Below, piece after piece: positions 1 to 6,060 of a stretch of DNA of 8,691 nt. The notes under the pieces were generated by a model. The model did not search any database. It was not told the origin of the DNA and saw nothing but the letters and a program-made list of their open reading frames with translations. The stretch spans positions 1 to 8,691 of the forward strand of contig JAITHR010000256.1 of the NCBI GenBank assembly GCA_031279895.1, given 5' to 3'. Source of the DNA: Spirochaetaceae bacterium. GTDB lineage: Bacteria; Spirochaetota; Spirochaetia; Treponematales; Breznakiellaceae. A program made the position numbers and the translations under genes. The first letter of the stretch is position 1, and the number at the start of each line of letters is the position of its first letter.

Positions 1-107
1 CCGATAAAAGTGCGCCTTCCATCGACGAACGACGGGTCGGTTACCGCTTGTCCCCAAAGGAGGGCGGATAGACCGATACCAATGAGTATGAATAGTAATT
101 TCTTCAT
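1..107 (-). CDS. Secreted protein of unknown function, N-terminal part only
   Basis: The gene reads leftwards from an ATG at 107-105 and leaves the window after 35 codons. The first residues, MKKLLFILIGIGLSALLWGQ, form a classical Sec signal peptide: two lysines, a hydrophobic stretch of about 15 residues, and a WGQA end suited to signal peptidase I cleavage before VTDPSF. There is no lipobox cysteine, so a lipoprotein is unlikely. A strong Shine-Dalgarno, AGGAG at 120-116, lies 8 nt before the ATG and fixes the start. The product is exported to the periplasm or outer membrane; its function cannot be judged from this fragment. Two sigma-70-like promoters (462-490 and 646-674) point towards it across an unusually long leader. 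Confidence 0.8.
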   Translation of the reverse strand, partial: MKKLLFILIGIGLSALLWGQAVTDPSFVDGRRTFI

Positions 108-455
108 ACAAAGAACTCCTGTGCCGGACACCCGATTACGCGAACCTGACGGCCAAACGCCGCGCCGCTCGTTTCATCCGAGAATCCGTTACAATGTCTA
201 TAATCCCCCGCCCATACGGGTAGGGTATAAAAAAGCCAAACCGTCCGCGCCCTCACGGGGCGGAAAGTCGGCTCTTTTTTCAAGAGAGAGCGGGAAAGGG
301 AATGAAAATGAAAAAGAAAGAAATGCGCGAGGGGTGTTTCCCGTAAGCGCGGCGCCGCGCAGGAGGTAAGGCCGGTTTGAAGAGAGACGCCGTTTCCCTT
401 TATAAATCCACAATATGTCATATACTTCCAAATCTACTTAATTCCAAAATTGTCT
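108..455 (-). other. Long 5' leader of the left-edge gene, possible regulatory RNA
   Basis: This stretch of about 350 bp lies between a strong leftward promoter (462-490) and the secreted-protein start at 107. I find no convincing gene in it. It contains a perfect 14-bp palindrome (GCGCGGCGCCGCGC, 347-360) and the terminator-like hairpin at 229-280. It could be an attenuated leader, or a separate RNA of about 225 nt ending at the hairpin. I do not recognise a known riboswitch class. Confidence 0.4.
229..280 (-). terminator. Terminator-like hairpin with GNRA loop inside the leader
   Basis: Read leftwards, the stem is TCCGC (264-260) plus CCC, closed by a GTGA loop of the GNRA type, then GGG, one bulged C and GCGGA. 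An outer AGCC/GGCT pairing encloses it, and a run of six T follows (complement of 229-234). The stable tetraloop exists only in the leftward RNA, which favours that strand. A T run also follows on the plus side (275-280), so bidirectional function is possible. It lies between the 462-490 promoter and the gene at 107, so readthrough must be controlled or a further promoter must lie beyond it. Confidence 0.6.
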
Positions 456-461
456 AGGAAA

Positions 462-490
462 ACTATAGCAAGTCTGTTTTTTTCAGTCAA
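462..490 (-). promoter_or_regulatory. Sigma-70-type promoter pointing left
   Basis: On the minus strand TTGACT (490-485) is followed after exactly 17 bp by TATAGT (467-462). Both boxes match the consensus at five of six positions. The surrounding DNA is AT-rich, unlike most of the window. Transcription would start near 455 and run through the long leader to the secreted-protein gene. Confidence 0.7.
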
Positions 491-550
491 GCGGAATTTC
501 CTGTTTTTATCCTTTTATTTTTCCCTTCCAAAACAAAACAATTTTTTCTT

Positions 551-592
551 CGGCTATCCGTTCCTTATCGGTGGAAGAGCCGGTTTTTTTTT
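551..592 (+). terminator. Weak terminator-like hairpin, plus strand
   Basis: CGGCT (551-555) pairs with AGCCG (578-582), with a possible inner CCG/CGG pairing, and nine T follow (584-592). No rightward gene ends here, so if it works it would stop stray transcription running towards the leftward promoters. The stem is short, so confidence is low. Confidence 0.3.
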
Positions 593-645
593 ACCTTTTT
601 ATGCGGGTCGGCGCGAGCCTCCGCGGAAGTCCCGCAATCCTCCTT

Positions 646-674
646 ACTATACACCGCGCAGTTCATTCGGTCAA
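646..674 (-). promoter_or_regulatory. Second sigma-70-type promoter pointing left
   Basis: On the minus strand TTGACC (674-669), a 17-bp spacer and TATAGT (651-646) form a near-consensus promoter. Transcription would begin near 639. The first stretch of the RNA can pair TGCGGG with CCCGCA (about 636-603). No gene starts directly behind it: an AAGGAGG motif at 645-639 sits at the start point itself and leads only to a 12-codon frame. It may be an upstream promoter of the left-edge gene or make a separate short RNA towards the 462-490 promoter. Confidence 0.55.
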
Positions 675-803
675 GCGCCCGGATCCGTTATTCCGCCACG
701 CGGCGCTACCCGCCCAAAGGCGGCTCCCGCGGACCGCACCGTAATATACCAATCATAGAAACTATCCCCATAAAAAACAATACCCTTTCCAACAAAATAT
801 CAC

Positions 804-992
804 ACAGCCTCCGGCTGTTTTAAAAAGCGTCCTGATACCGCGGCAAAGCAAGCGCCGACTGCTTTGAGCCGCTCCGCAGGAAGCTTTTTTCCATAAGCGT
901 CCTGATACCGCGACGAAGCGGGCGCGGGGCGGTAAGCAGACCGTCGTTGTTTGAGCCGCTCCGCAAGAAGCTTATGGAACAGCCGGAGGCTG
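804..992 (-). repeat. Two intergenic repeat units at the 3' end of the DHH gene
   Basis: Two units of the window's repeat family lie head to tail, reading leftwards (about 891-977 and 825-890). They share AAGCGTCCTGATACCGCG at 825-842 and 895-912. They also share a 24-bp block, TTTGAG through AAGCTT, at 863-886 and 950-973 with one mismatch. Both outer ends carry a 13-nt hairpin with stem CAGCC/GGCTG (805-817 and 980-992). Parts match the plus-strand units at 5235-5319 and 5340-5421 in reverse orientation. The right end overlaps the last codons of the DHH gene. No strong T run follows either hairpin on the minus strand, so a simple terminator role is not evident. Confidence 0.85.
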
Positions 993-1988
993 CTGAAAGA
1001 TGGGCGCGAAGGCTTCCACGATTGCGGGATACACCGTCTCAATGGTTCCGGCTATGCTTGCACCGGCGGCGTTCTTATGCCCGCCGCCGCCGAACTTCGC
1101 GGCCACCGCAGCCACGTCTACCGCCTCCCGCGACCGAAACCCCACGGCGCACGTCTCCGCAGTCTCCTGCCGGATAACCACCACCGCCTCAACCCCCTCG
1201 ACGCCCTGCAATAACTGGTAAAGACTGTCCGAGTCCCGCCCGTCCAGTCCGAACCGCTGGGTGTCCTCGTAGTCCTCGGTGGTAATAAGCAGGCGCCCGC
1301 GGAAACGGGAACGGGTCTTCCCAAGCTGGCGCCCCAAAAGATACCGCGACCCCAGACTTTTCCCGCCGTGCATGAGGCGGTATACCTCTTTGGGGCTCGC
1401 GCCGGCGCGTATAAGGCGCGCCGCGTACTCAAACGTCTCGGCGCTCCCGCTGCTGCTATGGCGGAAAAACCCAGTGTCCGCGCACAGCCCAAGAAGCAGA
1501 AACTCCGCCTCCTCCCGCGTGGGCGCAAGCCCAAGCGCGGCAATCACGTCCAGCACCATAAACGCCGTGGCCGGCGCCGCCGGATCAAGGTACACATTCT
1601 CCGGCGGATCGTTCCCGCGCTGCCCGACCGCGTGGTGGTCGATAACCGCAATCGGAAGGCCGGCGAGCGCGTCGGCAATATCCCCGGCCCGGCCCAAGGA
1701 GGAACAATCGAGAACCAGCGCCCGCACCGCACCGCGCTCCCGCCGTCGCTTCTTTTCAATGGCGCAGGCGGTTATAAACCGGTCCCTGTAGGGCAGGACT
1801 TCGGGGCGCTTAAACGGCCCGGCGGAACAGGGGAACGCCTGTTTTCCCAGCCGGCGCAGGGCGCCGCAAAGGGCAAGCTGGCTTCCCACGCAGTCTCCGT
1901 CCGGCTCTTTATGGCCGGCCACAAAAAACCGCTCCCCCTGGTGGATAAAATCAAGAATACCCGACGGAACCGCTACAGGATGGGGCAT
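972..1988 (-). CDS. DHH/DHHA1 phosphoesterase, NrnA-type nanoRNase/pAp phosphatase
   Basis: The 338-residue product has the domain order and length of NrnA-like enzymes. These cytoplasmic metal-dependent phosphoesterases degrade RNA oligomers of 2-5 nt and, in some members, dephosphorylate pAp. The DHH domain shows AGHKEPDGDCVGS (H26, D30, D32), LVLDCS (D94), the signature VIDHH (D117-H119) and CADTG (D171), all expected metal ligands. The DHHA1 domain ends with GGGGHKNAAG (300-309), the substrate-binding glycine motif. The start is set by AAGGAG 10 nt upstream of the ATG. The final residues QQPPAVP and the stop codon come from an intergenic repeat, so the native C-terminus may have been replaced. 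It lies 147 bp behind the M24 peptidase gene and may share its transcript. NrnA function is inferred; a cyclic-dinucleotide phosphodiesterase of the same superfamily is an alternative. Confidence 0.88.
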   Translation of the reverse strand: MPHPVAVPSGILDFIHQGERFFVAGHKEPDGDCVGSQLALCGALRRLGKQAFPCSAGPFKRPEVLPYRDRFITACAIEKKRRRERGAVRALVLDCSSLGRAGDIADALAGLPIAVIDHHAVGQRGNDPPENVYLDPAAPATAFMVLDVIAALGLAPTREEAEFLLLGLCADTGFFRHSSSGSAETFEYAARLIRAGASPKEVYRLMHGGKSLGSRYLLGRQLGKTRSRFRGRLLITTEDYEDTQRFGLDGRDSDSLYQLLQGVEGVEAVVVIRQETAETCAVGFRSREAVDVAAVAAKFGGGGHKNAAGASIAGTIETVYPAIVEAFAPIFQQPPAVP

Positions 1989-2136
1989 ACTATTTTTTCT
2001 CCTTCTTTAAAGGTAACATTTTTTCCCTAAACCCTTTTCCCTAAGCTTCCCGCTTTAGTCCGCGAAGCCGGTCAGTCTGTATACCGGCGCTTTCCCGCGA
2101 CCGCTTAGACGCAATATCGGGAAGTAGGGAAAAGAA
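1989..2136 (-). other. Gap between peptidase and DHH genes, with one hairpin
   Basis: The 148-bp gap contains a symmetrical hairpin, GCCGGT/ACCGGC with a 10-nt loop (2067-2088), without a T run. The Shine-Dalgarno of the DHH gene is at 2004-1999. No convincing promoter is visible, so readthrough from the peptidase gene is plausible. Confidence 0.4.
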
Positions 2137-3309
2137 TCAGCAGGTCAGGAGGCGGAACTGACGGTTTTCCCCGCCGGAGATAACCGGTTTTCCCTTGAGA
2201 ACGTACACGTTTATCTCGGTGCGGAGCCCGAAATCGGCAAAATAAACCCCCGGCTCAAGCGAGAAGCACGAGCCTTCGAGGATCGGGCGGGTGTCGGGAA
2301 ACTCCACCGAGTCCATGTTCACCCCGAAGCCGTGGCACTCGGTATCAATGCCGTGTCCGGTGCGGTGCCGTATCGCGCCGCCGTACCCGAGTCCGGTGAG
2401 AAGCTCCCGGGCTTTGACGTCAACCATGGCGCCGGAAAGCACGGCGCGGTCCGCAAAGGCCGCCTCGATAAACCGGCATACCTCTTCGCGGACGCCCACA
2501 AGGTCCGCAAAGGCCCGCGCAACGCGGGGAGACGGGGAAGGCCCGAAGACTCCGGCCCATGAAATATCCCCGTACACCGCGCCTTCCCGATTCTCTTTCC
2601 CCCATATATCGAACTGGACCACATCCCCTTGGGCCAGCGCCGCGCCGTCGCCGGAGAACTCGTAGTGGGGGTTTCCCGAATGGACGCCGGCCCCCACAAT
2701 CGGGGGATGGCCGGTTGTCATGCCCCGTTTCTCAAGCTCCTCCACCATGAAGCGCTGGATATGCCCCTCGGAGAGGGGCGTTTCGGCGCGATACGCCGCG
2801 GCCACCTGTTCCCACGCGGCCATGACAATCCGGTAGAGCGCGGCAACCGCCCGCTCGTGGGACGCCGCCCCCTCTTCGTCCAGGAGGCTCCCAAGCCGCT
2901 GTATCAGGCCGCCTGCCGGCGCGAGGGTAAGGCCCGCGTCAATAAAGCGCATGGCGGACCCCGCGTCAAGATACGAAATGGCCGGAAGGTCACGGGAAGC
3001 CTGCGCCCCCCAGACCTTGCCGGACAGGGGCGCGAGGGCCGCGTCCAACCCGTCGCTTCCCGTGTACACGACCGGAATGCCCGGAAGGTGGGAGAGAATG
3101 TCCTGTTCAATGGCCGGAACGATTTTAAGCGGGTCTCCGCAGGCGGGAACCGCGTATACCCACAGGCGGGAGTTATGCGCCCTTCGGGTAATACGCAGTA
3201 TAGTATCGGAAATAATGTCTTGATGGCGGATATTGCAAAAAAGCCATCCGTCGAGGTGTTCCTCGCAGATAGCTTTTTGGATACGGCGCAATTCCCTATT
3301 GCGACTCAT
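2137..3309 (-). CDS. M24 family metallopeptidase (Xaa-Pro aminopeptidase/dipeptidase-like)
   Basis: The 390-residue product is a pita-bread-fold peptidase that would cleave peptides with proline in the second position in the cytoplasm. Residues 1-140 form the creatinase-like N-terminal domain and about 150-385 the catalytic domain. The five metal ligands are in the expected order: D234 (QFDIWG), D248 (YGDISW), H319 (RTGHGID), E352 (SLEPGVYF) and E365 (LRTEINVYV). H210 (GVHSGNPHYE) fits the usual auxiliary histidine. The ATG lies inside the 3' end of the upstream gene with a 14-bp overlap and has no good Shine-Dalgarno of its own, which suggests translational coupling. All catalytic residues are intact, so it should be active. 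The exact substrate (aminopeptidase or dipeptidase) cannot be read from the sequence. Confidence 0.88.
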   Translation of the reverse strand: MSRNRELRRIQKAICEEHLDGWLFCNIRHQDIISDTILRITRRAHNSRLWVYAVPACGDPLKIVPAIEQDILSHLPGIPVVYTGSDGLDAALAPLSGKVWGAQASRDLPAISYLDAGSAMRFIDAGLTLAPAGGLIQRLGSLLDEEGAASHERAVAALYRIVMAAWEQVAAAYRAETPLSEGHIQRFMVEELEKRGMTTGHPPIVGAGVHSGNPHYEFSGDGAALAQGDVVQFDIWGKENREGAVYGDISWAGVFGPSPSPRVARAFADLVGVREEVCRFIEAAFADRAVLSGAMVDVKARELLTGLGYGGAIRHRTGHGIDTECHGFGVNMDSVEFPDTRPILEGSCFSLEPGVYFADFGLRTEINVYVLKGKPVISGGENRQFRLLTC

Positions 3310-3757
3310 TAGAAGAAAACACGAGTTTTAAATCACTTACATCTTCAAAGTTTTCGTCAAGGTTCACGCCGCGCAGAACGGTGCCCCAGCTCGGGTGCGC
3401 CCGTTCGCGGCGCACGTACAGACGGACATGGCTGAACTCCCCGTTCCGGTAATACACCGTAAGGTAGGGCCAGAACTGACCGGGGCCCAAGAGGATAATC
3501 TCTCCCTTAGGCGGCTCTCCGCTCTCTTTGCGCGGTCCGTCCCTGAACCATTCAAGCGGGATATACGTCCGTTCCGAATGTGTGCCGGTTGCTCCGGTCT
3601 GGTAATCCACGACATACCCTTTCCGGTACGGATAGACCCGTTCGATAGGAACGTTGACGTAGTAGTACGCCCCGCCCATGCCCGTATCCTGCGCGGCCAC
3701 GGGCATAACCGCTATAAACGCGCTGCAAAACACGCTCACCCAAAAGATCCTTTTCAT
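3296..3757 (-). CDS. Small secreted protein of unknown function
   Basis: The 153-residue product begins with a clear Sec signal peptide (MKRIFWVSVF, hydrophobic to about residue 20, then PVAAQ before D24), so it should be exported. The mature part is rich in aromatic and charged residues (YYYVNVPIERVYPYRKGYVV, then TYIPLEWF and GQFWPYLTVYYRNGEFSHVRLYV), suggesting a small beta-rich fold. I recognise no catalytic motif or named family; it may be a spirochaetal conserved protein. The start is firm: GGAGG 6 nt before the ATG, and a good promoter at 3849-3821 whose transcript would begin about 60 nt upstream. It overlaps the M24 peptidase gene by 14 bp, so the two are almost certainly co-transcribed, though a functional link between an exported protein and a cytoplasmic peptidase is not obvious. 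Confidence 0.8.
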   Translation of the reverse strand: MKRIFWVSVFCSAFIAVMPVAAQDTGMGGAYYYVNVPIERVYPYRKGYVVDYQTGATGTHSERTYIPLEWFRDGPRKESGEPPKGEIILLGPGQFWPYLTVYYRNGEFSHVRLYVRRERAHPSWGTVLRGVNLDENFEDVSDLKLVFSSNESQ

Positions 3758-3817
3758 CCTGAACCTCCATTTTAAAAATTCGGATAAAATAAATTTAGAT
3801 TCTGTAACGAAACTTTT

Positions 3818-3845
3818 TTGAATATATCAGGTATTTTCGTAATGT
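3818..3845 (+). promoter_or_regulatory. Candidate promoter for the HD gene
   Basis: TTGAAT (3818-3823), a 16-bp spacer and TAATGT (3840-3845) form a plausible but weaker sigma-70-type promoter. It lies almost exactly on top of the opposite promoter at 3821-3849. Transcription would start near 3852 and the RNA would begin with the G-run hairpin. Confidence 0.4.
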
Positions 3846-3849
3846 GCAA
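3821..3849 (-). promoter_or_regulatory. Promoter of the secreted protein and peptidase genes
   Basis: On the minus strand TTGCAC (3849-3844), a 17-bp spacer and TATATT (3826-3821) give a good sigma-70-type promoter. The predicted start near 3815 leaves a leader of about 58 nt before the ATG at 3757, with AT-rich DNA between. Confidence 0.65.
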
Positions 3850-3852
3850 GGG

Positions 3853-3877
3853 GGGGCGCGTTTTTTTAGGGCGCCCC
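3853..3877 (+). other. GC hairpin in the 5' leader of the HD gene
   Basis: GGGGCGC (3853-3859) pairs with GCGCCCC (3871-3877) around an 11-nt loop containing seven T. The hairpin follows a run of seven G (3850-3856) and would form the very 5' end of the HD mRNA. No T run follows, so it is not a standard terminator. Confidence 0.45.
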
Positions 3878-3917
3878 TCCGCTGGACAGGGGGCGCACGG
3901 CGGTTTAGCATACCCCT

Positions 3918-5147
3918 ATGAAAGAAACGCTCTACGCCGCCCTTGAGCAGGGCTTCACCGCGCCGGTTCGGGACCCCCTGTGGGGACACGTCTATTTTAC
4001 CCCCGCGCTGGAAGCGATAACCCGTTCCGGCCCGTTTATGCGCCTCCACCGGATTCTCCAGTTAGGCCCCGCCCACCGCGTCTACCCCGGGGCCACCCAT
4101 ACGCGGGCTTCCCATTCCGTCGGGGTTTACGGTTTGGCGCGAAGGCTCCTCCGCTCTTTCGCGGAACAGGGCGCCGACGTCTGGATGAGCGGGACCGGCG
4201 CGCGGTCCTTTCTTGCCGCGGCGCTCCTCCACGACGCGGGGCATTTTCCCTACGCCCATTCCCTCAAGGAGCTTCCTCTGGAGCGCCACGAGGTTCTGAC
4301 CGGACGCCTCGTTCTCTCCGAGCCCCTTCGGAGCCTCGTTTCCGCGGCAGGCGCGGACCCGTACCTTACGGCGGGTATTATCGACCCGAACCTTCCTTTG
4401 GGAACCGAGACCGAGGCGGCGTTTTACCGCGGACTGCTCTCCGGCGTCATTGACCCGGACAAGATGGACTACCTCAATCGGGACGCCCGTTACTGCGGGG
4501 TTCCCTACGGGGCGCAGGACGTTGATTTTATTTTCTCCCGCCTCCGCCCGCACCCCTTGCGGGGCGCCGACATTGACTCGCGGGCCATTCCCAGCGTGGA
4601 ATCGGTGCTTTTCTCCAAGTACCTCATGTACCGTGCGGTTTACTGGCATCCTTCGGTGCGTTCCGCGACGGCAATGATGAAGAAGGCGGTGCTGGCCGGC
4701 CTTGCGTCCGGCGCGGTGGCCGGCGAGGAGCTTTACGGCCTTGACGACCAGGGGCTTTTTTCCCTCCTGAAATCCCGCGCCGCGCCGCTTTCCGGCCTCC
4801 TTGACAGAATACGGGATGGAAATCTGTATACCCTTGCCGAGGAGTTTCCCTATGACGATTCGGTGCACCGCGACCTTTTGCCGGTCGAATCCCGTTCCGT
4901 CCATGAGGCTGCCGCAGCCGAGCGGTTTTCCCGCGCTTCCGGCGCTACCGTACCCCCTGAATCGGTTATTATCGACATACCGGAGCCTGTGGGCTTTGAG
5001 ACCGGTCTCTACATCACCGACGAGGGCTGCTATTTCGCCCGGAGTTCCAGCGTCTTTAAGGCCGGAACCGTTGACCTGTTTACCCAATCCCTCCGCAAAG
5101 TCCGCATCTTCACCGCCGGCAGCCCGCCGGCGGCGGGTGGCACATAA
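3918..5147 (+). CDS. HD-domain phosphohydrolase (COG1078/SAMHD1-like, probable dNTPase)
   Basis: The 409-residue product has the layout of bacterial SAMHD1-like HD hydrolases, cytoplasmic enzymes that split dNTPs into nucleosides and triphosphate. It shows the early DPLWGHVYF and RLHRILQLG (Q48-G50) motifs. It then has RVYPGATHTRASHSVGVYGLA with R63 and H66, LLHDAGHFPYAHSL with H105-D106, and DPDKMDYLNRDA with D181, K182, Y185 and D189. These correspond to SAMHD1 R164, H167, H206-D207, D311, K312, Y315 and D319, so the active site looks complete. The ATG is preceded by an in-frame TAG 12 nt upstream and only a weak Shine-Dalgarno. The last residues, SPPAAGGT, and the stop come from an intergenic repeat. 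It is transcribed away from the peptidase operon and stands alone. Substrate choice and allosteric control cannot be read from the sequence. Confidence 0.85.
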   Translation: MKETLYAALEQGFTAPVRDPLWGHVYFTPALEAITRSGPFMRLHRILQLGPAHRVYPGATHTRASHSVGVYGLARRLLRSFAEQGADVWMSGTGARSFLAAALLHDAGHFPYAHSLKELPLERHEVLTGRLVLSEPLRSLVSAAGADPYLTAGIIDPNLPLGTETEAAFYRGLLSGVIDPDKMDYLNRDARYCGVPYGAQDVDFIFSRLRPHPLRGADIDSRAIPSVESVLFSKYLMYRAVYWHPSVRSATAMMKKAVLAGLASGAVAGEELYGLDDQGLFSLLKSRAAPLSGLLDRIRDGNLYTLAEEFPYDDSVHRDLLPVESRSVHEAAAAERFSRASGATVPPESVIIDIPEPVGFETGLYITDEGCYFARSSSVFKAGTVDLFTQSLRKVRIFTAGSPPAAGGT

Positions 5148-5440
5148 GCTTCACGCTACACGCCTCTAAGCAGTCTCCGCCCGCTTTGCCGCGCTTCGCA
5201 GGAAGCTTTTGAAACAGCCGCCGTCTCCGACGGTTCCATAAGCTTCACGCCCCGCGCTCCGAACAACGACGGTCAGCAGACAGTCCGGCTTTGCCGCGGT
5301 ATCAGGAAGCTTTTGAAACAGCCGCCGTCTCCGACGGTTCCATAAGCTTCACGCTACGCGCCCCGAACCACGACGGTCAGCAGACAGTCCGACTTAGAGC
5401 CGCTCCGCAGGACGCTTTTGTGCCACCCGCCGCCGGCGGG
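5123..5440 (+). repeat. Composite of three repeat units bounded by 30-bp inverted ends
   Basis: Three plus-oriented units follow each other: a degenerate one (about 5143-5216), then 5234-5320 and 5338-5422. The last two are about 104 bp apart and share the AACGACGGTCAGCAGACAGTCCG-type core (with A or C variants). The units are separated by identical CCGTC-TCC-GACGG hairpins at 5221-5233 and 5325-5337. The composite is framed by inverted repeats of 30 bp with two mismatches (5123-5152 and 5411-5440), each containing a CCCGCC/GGCGGG hairpin. The left arm includes the stop codon of the HD gene. No reading frame here looks like a protein gene, so the element resembles a non-autonomous or REP-like intergenic repeat. 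Confidence 0.85.
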
Positions 5441-5722
5441 CCGCCGGCGTTTGAAGTCTAAACGCTAGCGTTTGAAGGCTACCCGCCGGCGTTTGGAGTC
5501 TACCCGCCGGCGTTTGGAGTCTACCCGCCGGCGTTTGAAGTCTAAACGCTAGCGTTTGAAGTCTAAACGCCGGCGTTTGAAGTCTAAACGCTAGCGTTTG
5601 AAGTCTAAACGCCGGCGTTTGAAGGCTACCCGCTAGCGTTTGAAGTCTACCCGCCGGCGTTTGGAGTCTACCCGCCGGCGTTTGAAGTCTAAACGCTAGC
5701 GTTTGAAGTCTAAACGCTAGCG
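5440..5722. repeat. Tandem array of 21-bp palindrome-centred repeats
   Basis: Thirteen complete 21-bp units plus a 10-bp partial unit run without spacers. The unit is a 10-bp part, NNCGCYRGCG, followed by TTTGRAGKCTA. The core is always a palindrome, either CGCCGGCG or CGCTAGCG; the two leading bases are usually AA or CC. With AA the palindrome grows to AAACGCTAGCGTTT. Units 4-6 and 11-13 form the same variant order, a sign of block duplication. In the AA/CTAGC type, each plus-strand frame meets a stop (TGA, TAA, TAG), so the array is not coding on that strand. The right end closes as CGCTAGCGGGTAGCC, the reverse of the junction at 5622-5638. Confidence 0.95.
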
Positions 5723-5727
5723 GGTAG

Positions 5728-5805
5728 CCCTGAAAATACGTCTCAACAAAACCGCGTTTTGCAGGGTATTTCGCGCTGAAACCACGGTTTTACGGGTCAA
5801 AACCG
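5728..5805. other. Two hairpins between the 21-bp array and the next repeat cluster
   Basis: CAAAAC-CGC-GTTTTG (5747-5761) is a perfect 6-bp hairpin flanked by CCCTG (5728-5732) and CAGGG (5762-5766), which can extend the pairing. CGGTTTT (5785-5791) pairs with AAAACCG (5799-5805) around 7 nt. Neither ends in a clear T run. Confidence 0.5.
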
Positions 5806-5811
5806 CCGGCG

Positions 5812-6030
5812 CCGTCTCCGACGGTTCCATAAGCGTCATGCCCCGCGCCCCGAACCACGACGGTCAGCAGACAGTCCGACTTAGAGCCGCTCCGCAGGAA
5901 GCTTTTGAAACAGCCGCCGTCTCCGACGGTTCCATAAGCTTCACGCTACGCGCCCCGAACCACGACGGTCAGCTGACGGTCCGGCTTTGCCGCGCTCCGC
6001 AGGACGCTTATGTGCCTCCGGCGCTGCCGG
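5812..6030 (+). repeat. Second composite: two repeat units with hairpin caps
   Basis: Two plus-oriented units (about 5825-5912 and 5930-6014) are about 105 bp apart and near-identical to 5340-5421. Each begins with a CCGTC-TCC-GACGG hairpin (5812-5824 and 5917-5929). The right end has a different hairpin, CCGGC-GCT-GCCGG (6018-6030). Outer ends CATAAGCGTC and GACGCTTATG are perfect 10-bp inverted repeats. The promoter at 6031 begins directly after the last hairpin. Confidence 0.85.
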
Positions 6031-6060
6031 TTGACGGGGCGGCGGGAGGTTTGGTATTAT
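6031..6060 (+). promoter_or_regulatory. Sigma-70-type promoter upstream of the chemoreceptor
   Basis: TTGACG (6031-6036), an 18-bp spacer and TATTAT (6055-6060) match the consensus well. The -35 box abuts the terminal hairpin of the repeat cluster. Transcription would start near 6067 and give a leader of about 380 nt before the chemoreceptor start. Confidence 0.55.

Noticed and set aside
104..421. A 105-codon leftward frame whose TGA overlaps the ATG of the left-edge secreted protein
   Set aside because: The overlap looks like coupling, but the protein sequence has no recognisable pattern, the frame runs through the terminator hairpin and a GC palindrome, and other frames there are open too.
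639..645. AAGGAGG ribosome binding site on the minus strand
   Set aside because: It coincides with the predicted transcript start and leads only to a TTG frame of 12 codons.
5440..5722. CRISPR array
   Set aside because: The 21-bp units are directly adjacent, with no unique spacers, and there are no cas genes in the window.
5123..6030. Integron attC sites or an insertion sequence
   Set aside because: The repeats lack GTTRRRY/RYYYAAC core sites, and no integrase or transposase frame is present.
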